A DNA stretch of 18,240 nucleotides, taken from REEB481 sp964586595 (GTDB lineage: Bacteria > Bacteroidota > Bacteroidia > NS11-12g > UBA955). The notes under the pieces are model-generated. The model made no database searches. It was not told the DNA's origin and saw nothing but the letters and a program-made list of their open reading frames with translations. The stretch covers positions 1-18,240 of the forward strand of contig CAZPHB010000033.1 of assembly GCA_964586595.1 (NCBI GenBank), read 5' to 3'. This document shows positions 7,400 through 15,318 of the stretch, piece by piece (the first letter of the stretch is position 1; each line of letters begins with the position of its first letter). Made by a program: the position numbers and the translations under genes.

Positions 7400-7536
7400 T
7401 TCAGCGCAGAACTGCGGCCTGGAATATTCCACACAACCGCTTGCCTTGAACACTTTTCAGGGCTCTTTCAGCACAGAACAGTACAAAATTTCTTTCCAAA
7501 AACATCACCATTGTGGCCGCCTGCGCGCAGAACTGC
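7400..7536. repeat. three-copy short direct repeat in divergent intergenic region
   Basis: GCGCAGAACTGC occurs exactly at 7404-7415 and again at 7525-7536. A diverged copy, GCACAGAACAG, lies at 7471-7481. Copies 1 and 2 are also preceded by TTCA. All are in the same orientation and all lie between the divergent dehydrogenase and GT-C/TPR genes, where a shared operator would sit. No clean TAnnTTTG box is visible in the same stretch. A regulatory role is inference. Confidence 0.4.
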
Positions 7537-7611
7537 CACCGTTCATTCTTCGGATTTTGACCGCGCTCAGGAATGCCGAAGTTCAATCAGTGTTTATTAT
7601 TGCAAAAGCTT

Positions 7612-10410
7612 ATGAAACAGAAATCACCGATTCAGGCGGCACCAAGGGTGAAAAAAACTGCCATTGCCTTTACGGTTCCGGTACCAGCCGATAAACAACA
7701 ACACATCAGTTCACAGCTGAAGCAGGCTGAAGTGGTATTTTGGGGCACCGGCTCCTTTCAGGAGGCACTTCAGGCGTTGAAATCTGCTCAGGCAGACCAG
7801 TATTTATTGGTGCACCAAACAGAAACAGCCAAACTGAATGCCTGGCTGTTGTCGCTGAACACCGTCTCTGCCGATATAATCAGTGCCGGTGCTGCTGTAA
7901 CTCCTTCCGCTACCGAACTGCTGTCCGGCTTTTCAGATGCTGTATGGAATACTCCCTGGCTGATGTTGCGCGGTGAAGCGTGGAAAGCATCGGCTGACCC
8001 GGGCTGCACAGATTCCTTCCGCTTGCTGTATGTGCTGGAGAAATCCGGGTTCAGCATGGATGTGAAAACGGCTGAAGGAATCACGGGCAGTCGCAATCCG
8101 CTGCTGAAATCACTCCAGTCCAAAATAAGCACCGCACTTTGGTGGTATCATCCCCTAAGGATGCTGCGTCAGGGTGCGGCCTGGCAATTCGCCTTTGTTG
8201 TGCTTGCGCTGATGCTTGCGGTATTGATGCCCATGCTGAGCCGAAATGCGGCCATTTCCGGTGATGAATTCACGCAGTATGAATACTCAAAACTCACGGC
8301 AAACTACTACCAGAACATCTTTGGTGGTGCTGTTTCTGTAGATACCAACGCACTCAAGGGACAAAAAATGGTTGGACTGGCCAGGGCAGCGGCTACAGAA
8401 GATCCGGCGAAACTCGCCACGATGGTTGATGGCGATAAGTTCATGCACCTGTATGGTTCCAGCTTCGACACCTTTACTACCCTGCTGATTCGCTGGCTGG
8501 GTACCGAAGAAGTTTTTGAAACCAGGCATATTTTCAACAGCCTTTTTGGCTTCCTCGCAATCTTCTTCTCAGCATTAATCATCCGCCGGCTCAGCGGAAG
8601 CTGGAAATACGGATTCCTGGGCATGCTGGCCCTGTTCCTCACCCCGAGGTTTTTGGGCGAAGCATTCAACAACCCGAAGGATATTCCATTCGCAGCCGGA
8701 TACATCATGGCCTTGTACTACATGATCCGCTGTTTCAGCGGCACAAAAATGCATGCCAGCCATGCACTCGGGCTGATCATGGGAATTGGGTTGGCCATCA
8801 GCGTGCGCGTTGGCGGCCTGTTGTTGCTGCCCATCACCGTGATGTACGCGGGTTTGCAGTACATTCAGACCATTGGGCTGCAGCAATTCCTTTCCTTGCG
8901 CTGGACGCATTTCTGGGCACATGTAAAACCCGTTTTGATTGTATTGGTGCTTGGCTACACCGCGGGCGTACTTCCCTGGCCTTATGCACTGGAAAGTCCT
9001 TTAGAGCATCCGTTCAAGGTATTGAGCGAGTTCAGCAACTATGCCACCAGCCTCCGACAACTGTATGAAGGAAAACTGTACGACAGCGATTTGCTTCCTT
9101 CAGGATATCTGGCCCGTTACCTGTTCATCACCATGCCGCTGTTTACCCTGATTGGTTTGTTGGCTTTTCTGGTACTTCAACTGCTGAATTGGAAGTCCTT
9201 CAAACTGGATGTATTCCTGTTGCTTTTTGCAGCATTGTTCCCCATTGTGTACATCTACATCCAAAAGTCGAATGTATATGGCGGCCTCAGGCAAATTCTG
9301 TTTACCATCCCGCCCATGGTGGTGTTGGGGGTTTATGGGTTTTCATTGCTGGAAAAAAAGCTTCGGAATATGAAATATGCCGGAATGGCTGTACCGGCCG
9401 GAGCCGGACTCATGCTGTTGTTGCCTGCCGGTTTTGTGGCCAGAAACCATCCTTTGGAATACATCTATTTCAACGAATTGAGCGGTGGCGTGAAGGGTGC
9501 TTATGGGAAATATGAAATGGACTATTACCTGGCCAGCCTCAAACCTTCAAGCGACTGGCTGATTCGGGAAGTGATCAGCAAAAACCCCGAAAAACAGTAC
9601 ACCATCCTTACCTACGGCATGGATCACGTACGGTATTATTTCCGCAAGTATCCCAACGTGCATGTGGGCTACACACGCTACGATGACCGCAGCAAGGTGA
9701 ACTGGGACTATGCCATTTTCTACAACGCGCACATGGACAGGGAACGGCTGTTGAATGGTTATTATCCGCCGGCAGGAACAGTTTTCTCCCCGGAAGTAGA
9801 TGGAAAGCCTATGGGCATTGTGTTGCAAAGGCTGAGCCGCGAAGATCTGGAAGGAATGAAGGCGTACAAAACCCGAAACTATCCGGTGGCTCTTGAACGA
9901 CTGCGTGCTTCCCTTAAATACGATCCGAACAACTGCGAAGTGCTTACCGCCATCGCTGATTGTTACATGCAAATAGCACAGACGGACACCGCCCAAGCGA
10001 TGAATCTGATGGATTCTGCGCTGGCCTCAGCAACTCGTTCCATTGCCATTACCCCGGATTATACACCCGCCCTGAACGTTGCAGGCATCATCCAATTACA
10101 ACAAAACAAACTGGACGAAGCGCTGCAATACTTCAACACCTACGAAGGCATCAGACCCAAAGACGGTGCAGCTTATTATTACCAGGCACTTATTCTGGCA
10201 CGGAAAAACTTGCTGGACATGGCCATCGAAAAGCTGAACAAAGGCATCGTCCAAACCCAGCTTGAAGGCGAGTTTTACAATCTGGGGGCGCAACTTTATG
10301 CCGCAAAGGGCGATCAGGAGCAAGCCAAGTTATACCAGCAGGCCATACAGGACAATAATGCTAAATTCCAGATCCTGCAGGCATTGGGTGTTCCCTTCCC
10401 GGAAGAATGA
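7612..10410 (+). CDS. GT-C-like polytopic membrane glycosyltransferase with C-terminal TPRs
   Basis: The protein has about 932 residues in three parts. Residues about 20-165 are soluble and cytoplasmic-like. They end in a segment (WLMLRGEAWKASADPG, then SFRLLYVLEKSGF) that reads like the acceptor half of a family 2 glycosyltransferase, but no DxD is seen. Residues about 190-610 hold roughly ten hydrophobic helices. The first large loop starts with SRNAAISGDEFTQ (Asp218-Glu219), the acidic pair expected in GT-C enzymes of the PMT/ArnT kind, which use polyprenyl-linked sugars. A soluble domain follows, then about four TPR units from about 744 to the end (YPVALERLRASLKYDPNN, LDEALQYFNTYEGIRPKD). 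The frame is open from 7573; I prefer the ATG at 7612 since 13 fewer residues are lost from a non-conserved start, but 7573 is possible. It diverges from the sugar operon and ends nine bases from exodeoxyribonuclease III on the other strand. Substrate and acceptor are unknown. Confidence 0.8.
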   Translation: MKQKSPIQAAPRVKKTAIAFTVPVPADKQQHISSQLKQAEVVFWGTGSFQEALQALKSAQADQYLLVHQTETAKLNAWLLSLNTVSADIISAGAAVTPSATELLSGFSDAVWNTPWLMLRGEAWKASADPGCTDSFRLLYVLEKSGFSMDVKTAEGITGSRNPLLKSLQSKISTALWWYHPLRMLRQGAAWQFAFVVLALMLAVLMPMLSRNAAISGDEFTQYEYSKLTANYYQNIFGGAVSVDTNALKGQKMVGLARAAATEDPAKLATMVDGDKFMHLYGSSFDTFTTLLIRWLGTEEVFETRHIFNSLFGFLAIFFSALIIRRLSGSWKYGFLGMLALFLTPRFLGEAFNNPKDIPFAAGYIMALYYMIRCFSGTKMHASHALGLIMGIGLAISVRVGGLLLLPITVMYAGLQYIQTIGLQQFLSLRWTHFWAHVKPVLIVLVLGYTAGVLPWPYALESPLEHPFKVLSEFSNYATSLRQLYEGKLYDSDLLPSGYLARYLFITMPLFTLIGLLAFLVLQLLNWKSFKLDVFLLLFAALFPIVYIYIQKSNVYGGLRQILFTIPPMVVLGVYGFSLLEKKLRNMKYAGMAVPAGAGLMLLLPAGFVARNHPLEYIYFNELSGGVKGAYGKYEMDYYLASLKPSSDWLIREVISKNPEKQYTILTYGMDHVRYYFRKYPNVHVGYTRYDDRSKVNWDYAIFYNAHMDRERLLNGYYPPAGTVFSPEVDGKPMGIVLQRLSREDLEGMKAYKTRNYPVALERLRASLKYDPNNCEVLTAIADCYMQIAQTDTAQAMNLMDSALASATRSIAITPDYTPALNVAGIIQLQQNKLDEALQYFNTYEGIRPKDGAAYYYQALILARKNLLDMAIEKLNKGIVQTQLEGEFYNLGAQLYAAKGDQEQAKLYQQAIQDNNAKFQILQALGVPFPEE

Positions 10411-10419
10411 TTGCCTGTT

Positions 10420-11187
10420 TCAGGGATTCAGTTCCACCCAAACCGGACAATGGTCTGAATGCCTTGCATCGGGGGTAATTCCTGCATTGGTTAATTGCGT
10501 TTTTAATGCGCTGCCGGCTGCGATGTAGTCAATACGCCAACCCTTATTGTTGTTGCGGGCATTGGCCCGGAAGCTCCACCATGAATATTGATGTGCTGTT
10601 TCGGGATGGAAATGCCTGAAGGTGTCGATGAAACCATCTTGAAAGAATACATCCATCCAGGCGCGTTCTTCTGGCAGAAATCCACTGCTGTCTTTGTTGC
10701 TTTTGGGGTCATGGATGTCAATGGCCCTGTGGCAAATATTGTAGTCGCCGCAAACCAAAAGCCGTGGGAACTTTTCCTGAATCTGCTGCACGTAGGGCAG
10801 GAAGAAATCCAAAAAGCGAAACTTGGCATCCTGACGGTGGTCGCCGGAAGAACCGCTGGGGAAGTAAACACTCATCACGCTGAAATCGGGAAAATCGGCA
10901 CGGATGATGCGCCCTTCCCTGTCCCACTCCGGATCGCCACATCCATAATCAACAAAAACCGGTGCTATTCTGGACAGTATGGCCACGCCGCTGTAGCCTT
11001 TCTTGGCGGCGCTAAACCAGTAATTACGGTAACCCAGCGCTTCAAGCGCCTGCACGTCAACCTGCGCCGATTCTGCCTTCGTTTCCTGAAGGCATACCAC
11101 ATCGGCATCGGCCTCCTGTAAATATGCGGCCAAACCCTTGCTGAGTGCAGAACGAACCCCGTTTACGTTGTAGCTGATTACTTTCAT
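10420..11187 (-). CDS. xth: exodeoxyribonuclease III (AP endonuclease)
   Basis: The 255-residue protein belongs to the ExoIII/APE1 family, which cleaves DNA at abasic sites and trims 3' ends in base-excision repair. Catalytic marks are all present: Asn7 in SYNVNG, the metal-binding Glu35 in LQETK, Tyr108 in VYFPSG, Asp148 and Asn150 in GDYN, and Asp245-His246 in SDHCPV. Length matches bacterial ExoIII enzymes of about 255-270 residues. The frame is open to 11274, but the extra 29 residues are hydrophobic and precede the universal first strand MKVISYNVNG, so the ATG at 11187 is chosen. It is divergent from the DUF349 gene (135 bases) and convergent with the GT-C/TPR gene (nine bases). Confidence 0.96.
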   Translation of the reverse strand: MKVISYNVNGVRSALSKGLAAYLQEADADVVCLQETKAESAQVDVQALEALGYRNYWFSAAKKGYSGVAILSRIAPVFVDYGCGDPEWDREGRIIRADFPDFSVMSVYFPSGSSGDHRQDAKFRFLDFFLPYVQQIQEKFPRLLVCGDYNICHRAIDIHDPKSNKDSSGFLPEERAWMDVFFQDGFIDTFRHFHPETAHQYSWWSFRANARNNNKGWRIDYIAAGSALKTQLTNAGITPDARHSDHCPVWVELNP

Positions 11188-11241
11188 GCCGCAAAGGAAA
11201 CATCTATTTGATACCGACCACCGTAAAAAAACAAGAAAATA

Positions 11242-11260
11242 CCCTGCTACAACCGCAGGG
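11242..11260. other. perfect 6-bp hairpin between divergent genes
   Basis: CCCTGC at 11242-11247 and GCAGGG at 11255-11260 pair perfectly across a seven-base loop. Reading the minus strand, the stem is followed by TATTTTCTTG and a T7 run, which is terminator-like, yet it lies upstream of the minus-strand gene rather than after one. It sits mid-way in the divergent spacer between exodeoxyribonuclease III and the DUF349 gene and might be an operator or a transcript barrier. Confidence 0.35.
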
Positions 11261-11288
11261 AAACAAGCATCCAAAGTACCGATTTACT

Positions 11289-11296
11289 TAACTTTG
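11289..11296 (+). promoter_or_regulatory. -7 promoter element of the DUF349 operon
   Basis: TAACTTTG followed by CC is an exact match to the TAnnTTTG -7 box of Bacteroidota. It lies 26 bases before the ATG at 11323, giving a short leader of about 20 bases. I see no TTTG -33 box at the usual 19-20 base spacing, so the call rests on the -7 element and position. Confidence 0.45.
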
Positions 11297-11322
11297 CCCT
11301 GCATAGAACAGGAACAGAAGGC

Positions 11323-13167
11323 ATGGAAGATACCATCAACCGTGAAGAAACCCATCCGGAAGTAAACACCGGACGGTCGCATTTGGAAGAAGCTGAGAAA
11401 CTTGCCGAAGAAGCAATTGCCGAGGAGCAGGTACAAGATCCTCAGGATTATGCTGAATACAGTAAGGAAGCACTGCTGCAAAGAGCTGAAGAAATTCTGG
11501 ACCATCCGGATACGCGCTTCGCTACAGAAGTATTTCGAAAGCTTCACCAAAGCTTTGACGAAGTGCAACAGCACGACCGCCAGGAATTGCTTCGGCAATG
11601 GGTAGAAGACGGAAACGAACCACGTGATTTCAAAGCCCCTGCCGATGAAATCCGTCAGCAGTTTAATGCCCTTGAACACCGGTTCCGCGAACGCAAAGCC
11701 GAAGAAAAAAAGCGTGCCGAGGAAGAAAAGATGGCAAACTACAAAAGGAAGCTTTCCATCCTCGACAAAATGAAAACCCTTGTGGACGCCGAAGAAACCA
11801 AAGGCAGTCTGGACCAGATGAAAGAACTGCAAAAGGAGTGGCGGCTCATCAAATCCATTCCGCTGCAGTTTCGGGACGATTTGTACGAGCGCTACCGCTT
11901 CTACCTGGACAAGTTCTACGACAACCTCAGCATAGAGAATGAGCTAAAGCAGCGCGACCGCGAGGTAAACCTCTCCGCGAAAATTGATTTATGCATCAAA
12001 ATGGACGAACTGTTGCAGGAAAAAAGCATCAAAAATGCCATGATCCTGTTCAACAAATACCGGGAAGACTGGAGCAATATTGGCCCGGTTCCCCGCGATG
12101 TGAGTGACGAAATCTACAGGCGTTTTAAAGAAACTGCCGACAAGGTACTTGCCGCCAAGAAGGAACAGATGGAGCTCATCAATGCAGAACGTGAGCAAAA
12201 CCTGAAACTGAAAATCCTGCTTTGTGAAAAATTGGATACCCTAAATGCCGTTTGGCCTGAAACCGGAAAACAATGGACACAGCGCGCGGAAGAAGTGGAA
12301 GCGCTGATGGAAGAGTGGAAAAAGATTGGCCATGCATCAAAGCAGGAAGGTGATGAAGCATGGAACCGATTCCGTTTGGCAAGGCAGGAATTCTTCAATG
12401 CGCGACGGAACTTTTTCAAAAAACTGGGTGCCGACCGCGAAGAGAACCTTCAGAAAAAGCTGGCACTCTGTACTCAGGCCGAACAACTGATCAACAGAAC
12501 CGATTGGGCAAAAACTACCGATGAATTGCTCAAACTTCAGGAGTCATGGAAGAAGATTGGCCCTGCACCCGAGCAGAAAAGTGAAGAGGTTTGGAAGCGG
12601 TTTCGCGCCGCCTTTGACACCTTCTTTGAAAGAAAAAACCAGGCGTTCAAAGCCAAAAAATCTGAGGAAAAGGAAAATCTGGCCCTCAAACAAGGCATCA
12701 TCACAGCCCTGGAAGCCCTGGCTGAAGAAGAAACTACAGAAGAGGTATTCACCCGCCTGAAAGCACTTCAAAATCAATGGATGAGCACAGGGTTTGTGCC
12801 CATGGCGCACAAGGATGAAATTCAAAAACGGTTTCAAAAAATCTCCGATGAGTTGTTCGGACGATTTAGGAAAAACCGCGACGAAATGAGGCAATCAATG
12901 GTGAAAGAGCATTTCGAAGCCATGGCCGGCAGTCCTGATGGTTCCAACAGGCTAAAATTTGAAGAACGCCGCATCCGCGACCGCATCAGCAACTTGCGCG
13001 GTGAACTATCAACCATGGAAAACAACATGGCATTTTTTGCCCGGTCCAAAGGCGCTGATACCATCCTGAAACAGTTTGAAGAGAAGAAACAACAGCTCGA
13101 ACAACAAATAAAGCGGCTGGAACAAGAACTGAAAACACTGAGGACTGTGAAGCCGGGCAATGCCTGA
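11323..13167 (+). CDS. DUF349 repeat protein
   Basis: This 614-residue, highly charged, predominantly helical protein has five DUF349 repeats. Each is marked by a Trp motif: EWRLIKSIP (172), DWSNIGPVP (249), EWKKIGHAS (331), SWKKIGPAP (408) and QWMSTGFVP (485). The spacing is 77, 82, 77 and 77 residues, and each motif is followed by a basic F-x-x-x-x-D/E-x-F helix. Residues 1-60 are acidic, 118-140 form a charged helix (RFRERKAEEKKRAEEEK), and 545-609 look like a coiled coil (KQFEEKKQQLEQQIKRLEQELK). There is no signal peptide or membrane helix, so it is probably cytoplasmic. Large multi-DUF349 proteins are common in Bacteroidota; their molecular role is not known to me. It leads a four-gene run, and its stop overlaps the methyltransferase start by eight bases. 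Confidence 0.92.
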   Translation: MEDTINREETHPEVNTGRSHLEEAEKLAEEAIAEEQVQDPQDYAEYSKEALLQRAEEILDHPDTRFATEVFRKLHQSFDEVQQHDRQELLRQWVEDGNEPRDFKAPADEIRQQFNALEHRFRERKAEEKKRAEEEKMANYKRKLSILDKMKTLVDAEETKGSLDQMKELQKEWRLIKSIPLQFRDDLYERYRFYLDKFYDNLSIENELKQRDREVNLSAKIDLCIKMDELLQEKSIKNAMILFNKYREDWSNIGPVPRDVSDEIYRRFKETADKVLAAKKEQMELINAEREQNLKLKILLCEKLDTLNAVWPETGKQWTQRAEEVEALMEEWKKIGHASKQEGDEAWNRFRLARQEFFNARRNFFKKLGADREENLQKKLALCTQAEQLINRTDWAKTTDELLKLQESWKKIGPAPEQKSEEVWKRFRAAFDTFFERKNQAFKAKKSEEKENLALKQGIITALEALAEEETTEEVFTRLKALQNQWMSTGFVPMAHKDEIQKRFQKISDELFGRFRKNRDEMRQSMVKEHFEAMAGSPDGSNRLKFEERRIRDRISNLRGELSTMENNMAFFARSKGADTILKQFEEKKQQLEQQIKRLEQELKTLRTVKPGNA

Positions 13168-13939
13168 CTTTTTCCGCGCTGCCGATTTTTTGGTTTACCT
13201 GTTGAATGCAAGAGGTAAACACGGGGTTCATTCACCGTTTGTATATCGTTTCGTTACCGATATTCTGGAACAGAAACAACAACATGCTGCCTACCACAGG
13301 ATAGAACTTATTCGCGCAGCCATGCTGAAATCCAATGCCCAAATACACATGCAGGATTTTGGCGCCGGCAAAAAAAAAGATGTACGCAGCCTCCGGGAAA
13401 TTGCAGCACACACCGCCAAATCCGCAAAATACGGGCGGCTGTTGCACCGCATTATTGCTGCTTTTAGACCGGAATTCGCCCTTGAACTGGGCACCTGTAC
13501 CGGCATTTCTACCATGTATCAAAGCATCGGCATGGAATCAAGCCGTTTGCTCAGCATTGAAGGCGATCCTACCCTTACAGCACTGGCACAAAGTAATTTG
13601 GAAGAGGCGGGTCTTCAGGATCGTGTGCAGTTGATCAATGGCAACTTTGACAGTGTTTTACCTGCTGTACTGGCGCAATTACCCCGACTGGATTATCTGT
13701 TTGCCGACGGCAACCACCGGCTTGAGCCAACGCTGCATTATTTCGAACTGGCACTGGAAAAGGCACATGAGGGCAGTTTGTTTATTTTTGATGACATCCA
13801 TTGGAATGAAGAAATGTTCAGGGCATGGAACATCATCAAAAACCACAAAGAAGTGCATGTAAGCATCGACCTTTTTGCCATGGGGCTTGTGTTTTTCAGA
13901 ACAGCACAGGAAAAAGAACATTTCATATTGAGGTATTGA
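13160..13939 (+). CDS. class I SAM-dependent methyltransferase
   Basis: The 259-residue protein is a Rossmann-fold SAM methyltransferase, closest in look to the small-molecule O-methyltransferase group. Motif I is ALELGTCTGIST at 107-118 and the acidic end of beta-2 is LSIEGDP at 131-137. DYLFADGNH at 178-186 and FIFDDIHW at 208-215 are the beta-4/5 regions with the metal- or substrate-side acidic residues of that group. The N-terminal helix block GKHGVHSPFVYRFV (19-32) is a recurring feature of Bacteroidota members. The substrate is unknown. The start overlaps the DUF349 stop by eight bases, so the two genes are likely translationally coupled; the thioesterase gene follows four bases after its stop. 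Confidence 0.9.
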   Translation: MPDFFRAADFLVYLLNARGKHGVHSPFVYRFVTDILEQKQQHAAYHRIELIRAAMLKSNAQIHMQDFGAGKKKDVRSLREIAAHTAKSAKYGRLLHRIIAAFRPEFALELGTCTGISTMYQSIGMESSRLLSIEGDPTLTALAQSNLEEAGLQDRVQLINGNFDSVLPAVLAQLPRLDYLFADGNHRLEPTLHYFELALEKAHEGSLFIFDDIHWNEEMFRAWNIIKNHKEVHVSIDLFAMGLVFFRTAQEKEHFILRY

Positions 13940-13943
13940 GTCT

Positions 13944-14348
13944 ATGGTAGCATTTACACATACAGTACGCGTGCGTTACGGCGAAACAGACCGGATGGGG
14001 CTGGTTTACCACGGCGATTATGCGCAATACCTGGATGAGGCCCGCACGGAGATGCTCCGCAGCAGAGGCATTACTTATCGGGAAATAGAAGCTCAGGGAA
14101 TTCTGATGCCCGTTCGTGAATTGCGCATCCGCTACCAAAAAGGCAGCACCTACGATACGCTGATTCACATCCACTTAAGCATCCAGGAAAAACCACATAC
14201 CCGAATGCAGGTACAGTATCGGTGTGTAAACGAACATGGTGAAGCAGTGTGTACCGCATTTACAGAATTGATTTTCGTGCAGGCCGACAAAGGAAAACCC
14301 ATCGCTTGCCCGGAATGGATTTACCAACATTTTCCAGAATGGTGCTGA
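13944..14348 (+). CDS. YbgC/FadM-type acyl-CoA thioesterase
   Basis: The 134-residue hotdog-fold thioesterase hydrolyses acyl-CoA (or 4-hydroxybenzoyl-CoA-like) thioesters. The signature is RYGETDRMGLVYHGDYAQYL at residues 11-30. It contains the catalytic Asp16 and His23, followed by DEARTEMLRSRG, the central helix of the family. A single hotdog domain of this length is expected to work as a dimer or tetramer. In proteobacteria YbgC is linked to the Tol-Pal system, but no tol genes are here, so the physiological substrate is open. It starts four bases after the methyltransferase stop and its end overlaps the YihY start by ten bases. Confidence 0.92.
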   Translation: MVAFTHTVRVRYGETDRMGLVYHGDYAQYLDEARTEMLRSRGITYREIEAQGILMPVRELRIRYQKGSTYDTLIHIHLSIQEKPHTRMQVQYRCVNEHGEAVCTAFTELIFVQADKGKPIACPEWIYQHFPEWC

Positions 14349-15316
14349 AGAAGGCCACCAAAACCCCTCGTAGAGAAAACCGCCCAAGGCCGCAGGAACC
14401 GTCATGGAGTGAATTCTGGCTGCTTGGAAAACTGAAAAAATACACCATCAGCGGATTTCAGGGGCACAGCATCTATGATGTGGGAAGGCATTTTTTTAAG
14501 GCGCTGTTTCGCGAAGAATTTACGCTTCGGGCAACCTCACTGGCGTTCAACCTTTTTCTTGCCCTCTTCCCCGCCCTGCTGTTCCTCTTCACCCTGATAG
14601 CATATATTCCGGTGAAAGGTTTGAGATCCAAATTGATTCGTGAACTGGACTTTTTCCTGCCCGACAGCACTTTTCAGGCCATTTCCACAACCATCAATGA
14701 CATCATAGCCAACCAAAATGGCAGCCTGCTTTCCTTTGGTTTCCTTTTGGCCATCTGGTTTTCCAGCAACGGTTTTCATACCCTGATCAATACCTTCAAC
14801 CGACGTCTTCCCCGAAAAAGGAAACGGAACTGGTTTCAAAACCGAGCCATTGCCATTGGGCTGACGGTGATGATTTCCATGATGCTGATTGCCGCGGTGC
14901 TCATTATTGTTTATGCAGGTTACCTGCAAACATGGATATACAAACACAAAATTGTCAACCGAAGCACGCTACGATTTTTAATCTCATCCACAGAATACCT
15001 GGTATTGACAGGACTGGTCTTTCTGGTCATTTCCAGCTTGTACCGCTTTGGACCAGCTACGGTAATCAAATGGCGCTTTGCCTCGGCAGGCAGCATCACC
15101 GCTACGCTGTTGTGTATGGTTTCTACCGCGTTGTTCTCCGTGTACGTGAACAACTTCGGTTCCTACAATAAAATTTACGGTTCTATTGGAGCCATCATGG
15201 CGTTGATGGTATTGCTCTACATCAATGTGCTGGCCATTATTGCCGGCTTTGAACTCAATTCGAGCATTGAACGGGCTACTTTGGCCGGAGAGCCTTTGGT
15301 GCAGAAGGAAGGATAA
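14339..15316 (+). CDS. YihY/BrkB family inner-membrane protein
   Basis: The 325-residue protein belongs to the YihY/virulence factor BrkB family (once misnamed ribonuclease BN). Six hydrophobic segments lie at about 68-92, 128-147, 170-196, 218-237, 247-270 and 281-305. Family marks are LRATSLAFNLFLALFPALL near 63-81, the loop GSYNKIYGSIGAIMALMVLL near 274-293, and INVLAIIAGFELNSSIER after the last helix. The N-terminal 50 residues are basic and cytoplasmic. The frame opens at 14249, inside the thioesterase gene; the ATG at 14339 (overlap ATGGTGCTGA) gives the usual family length, and 14315 is an alternative. Molecular function unknown, possibly transport. Its stop is two bases from the convergent lepA stop. 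Confidence 0.9.
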   Translation: MVLKKATKTPRRENRPRPQEPSWSEFWLLGKLKKYTISGFQGHSIYDVGRHFFKALFREEFTLRATSLAFNLFLALFPALLFLFTLIAYIPVKGLRSKLIRELDFFLPDSTFQAISTTINDIIANQNGSLLSFGFLLAIWFSSNGFHTLINTFNRRLPRKRKRNWFQNRAIAIGLTVMISMMLIAAVLIIVYAGYLQTWIYKHKIVNRSTLRFLISSTEYLVLTGLVFLVISSLYRFGPATVIKWRFASAGSITATLLCMVSTALFSVYVNNFGSYNKIYGSIGAIMALMVLLYINVLAIIAGFELNSSIERATLAGEPLVQKEG

Positions 15317-15318
15317 AC

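Noticed and set aside
7446..7694. 82-codon open frame ahead of the GT-C/TPR gene
   Set aside because: No family resemblance, overlaps the start of a real gene in another frame, and covers the direct-repeat region.
11188..11274. Upstream extension of the exodeoxyribonuclease III frame resembling a signal peptide
   Set aside because: ExoIII is cytoplasmic and its first conserved strand starts with the ATG at 11187; the extension covers a likely promoter region.
12114..12419. Long antisense open frames inside the DUF349 gene
   Set aside because: Shadow frames caused by the biased codon use of a Glu/Lys-rich repeat protein; no start context or homology.
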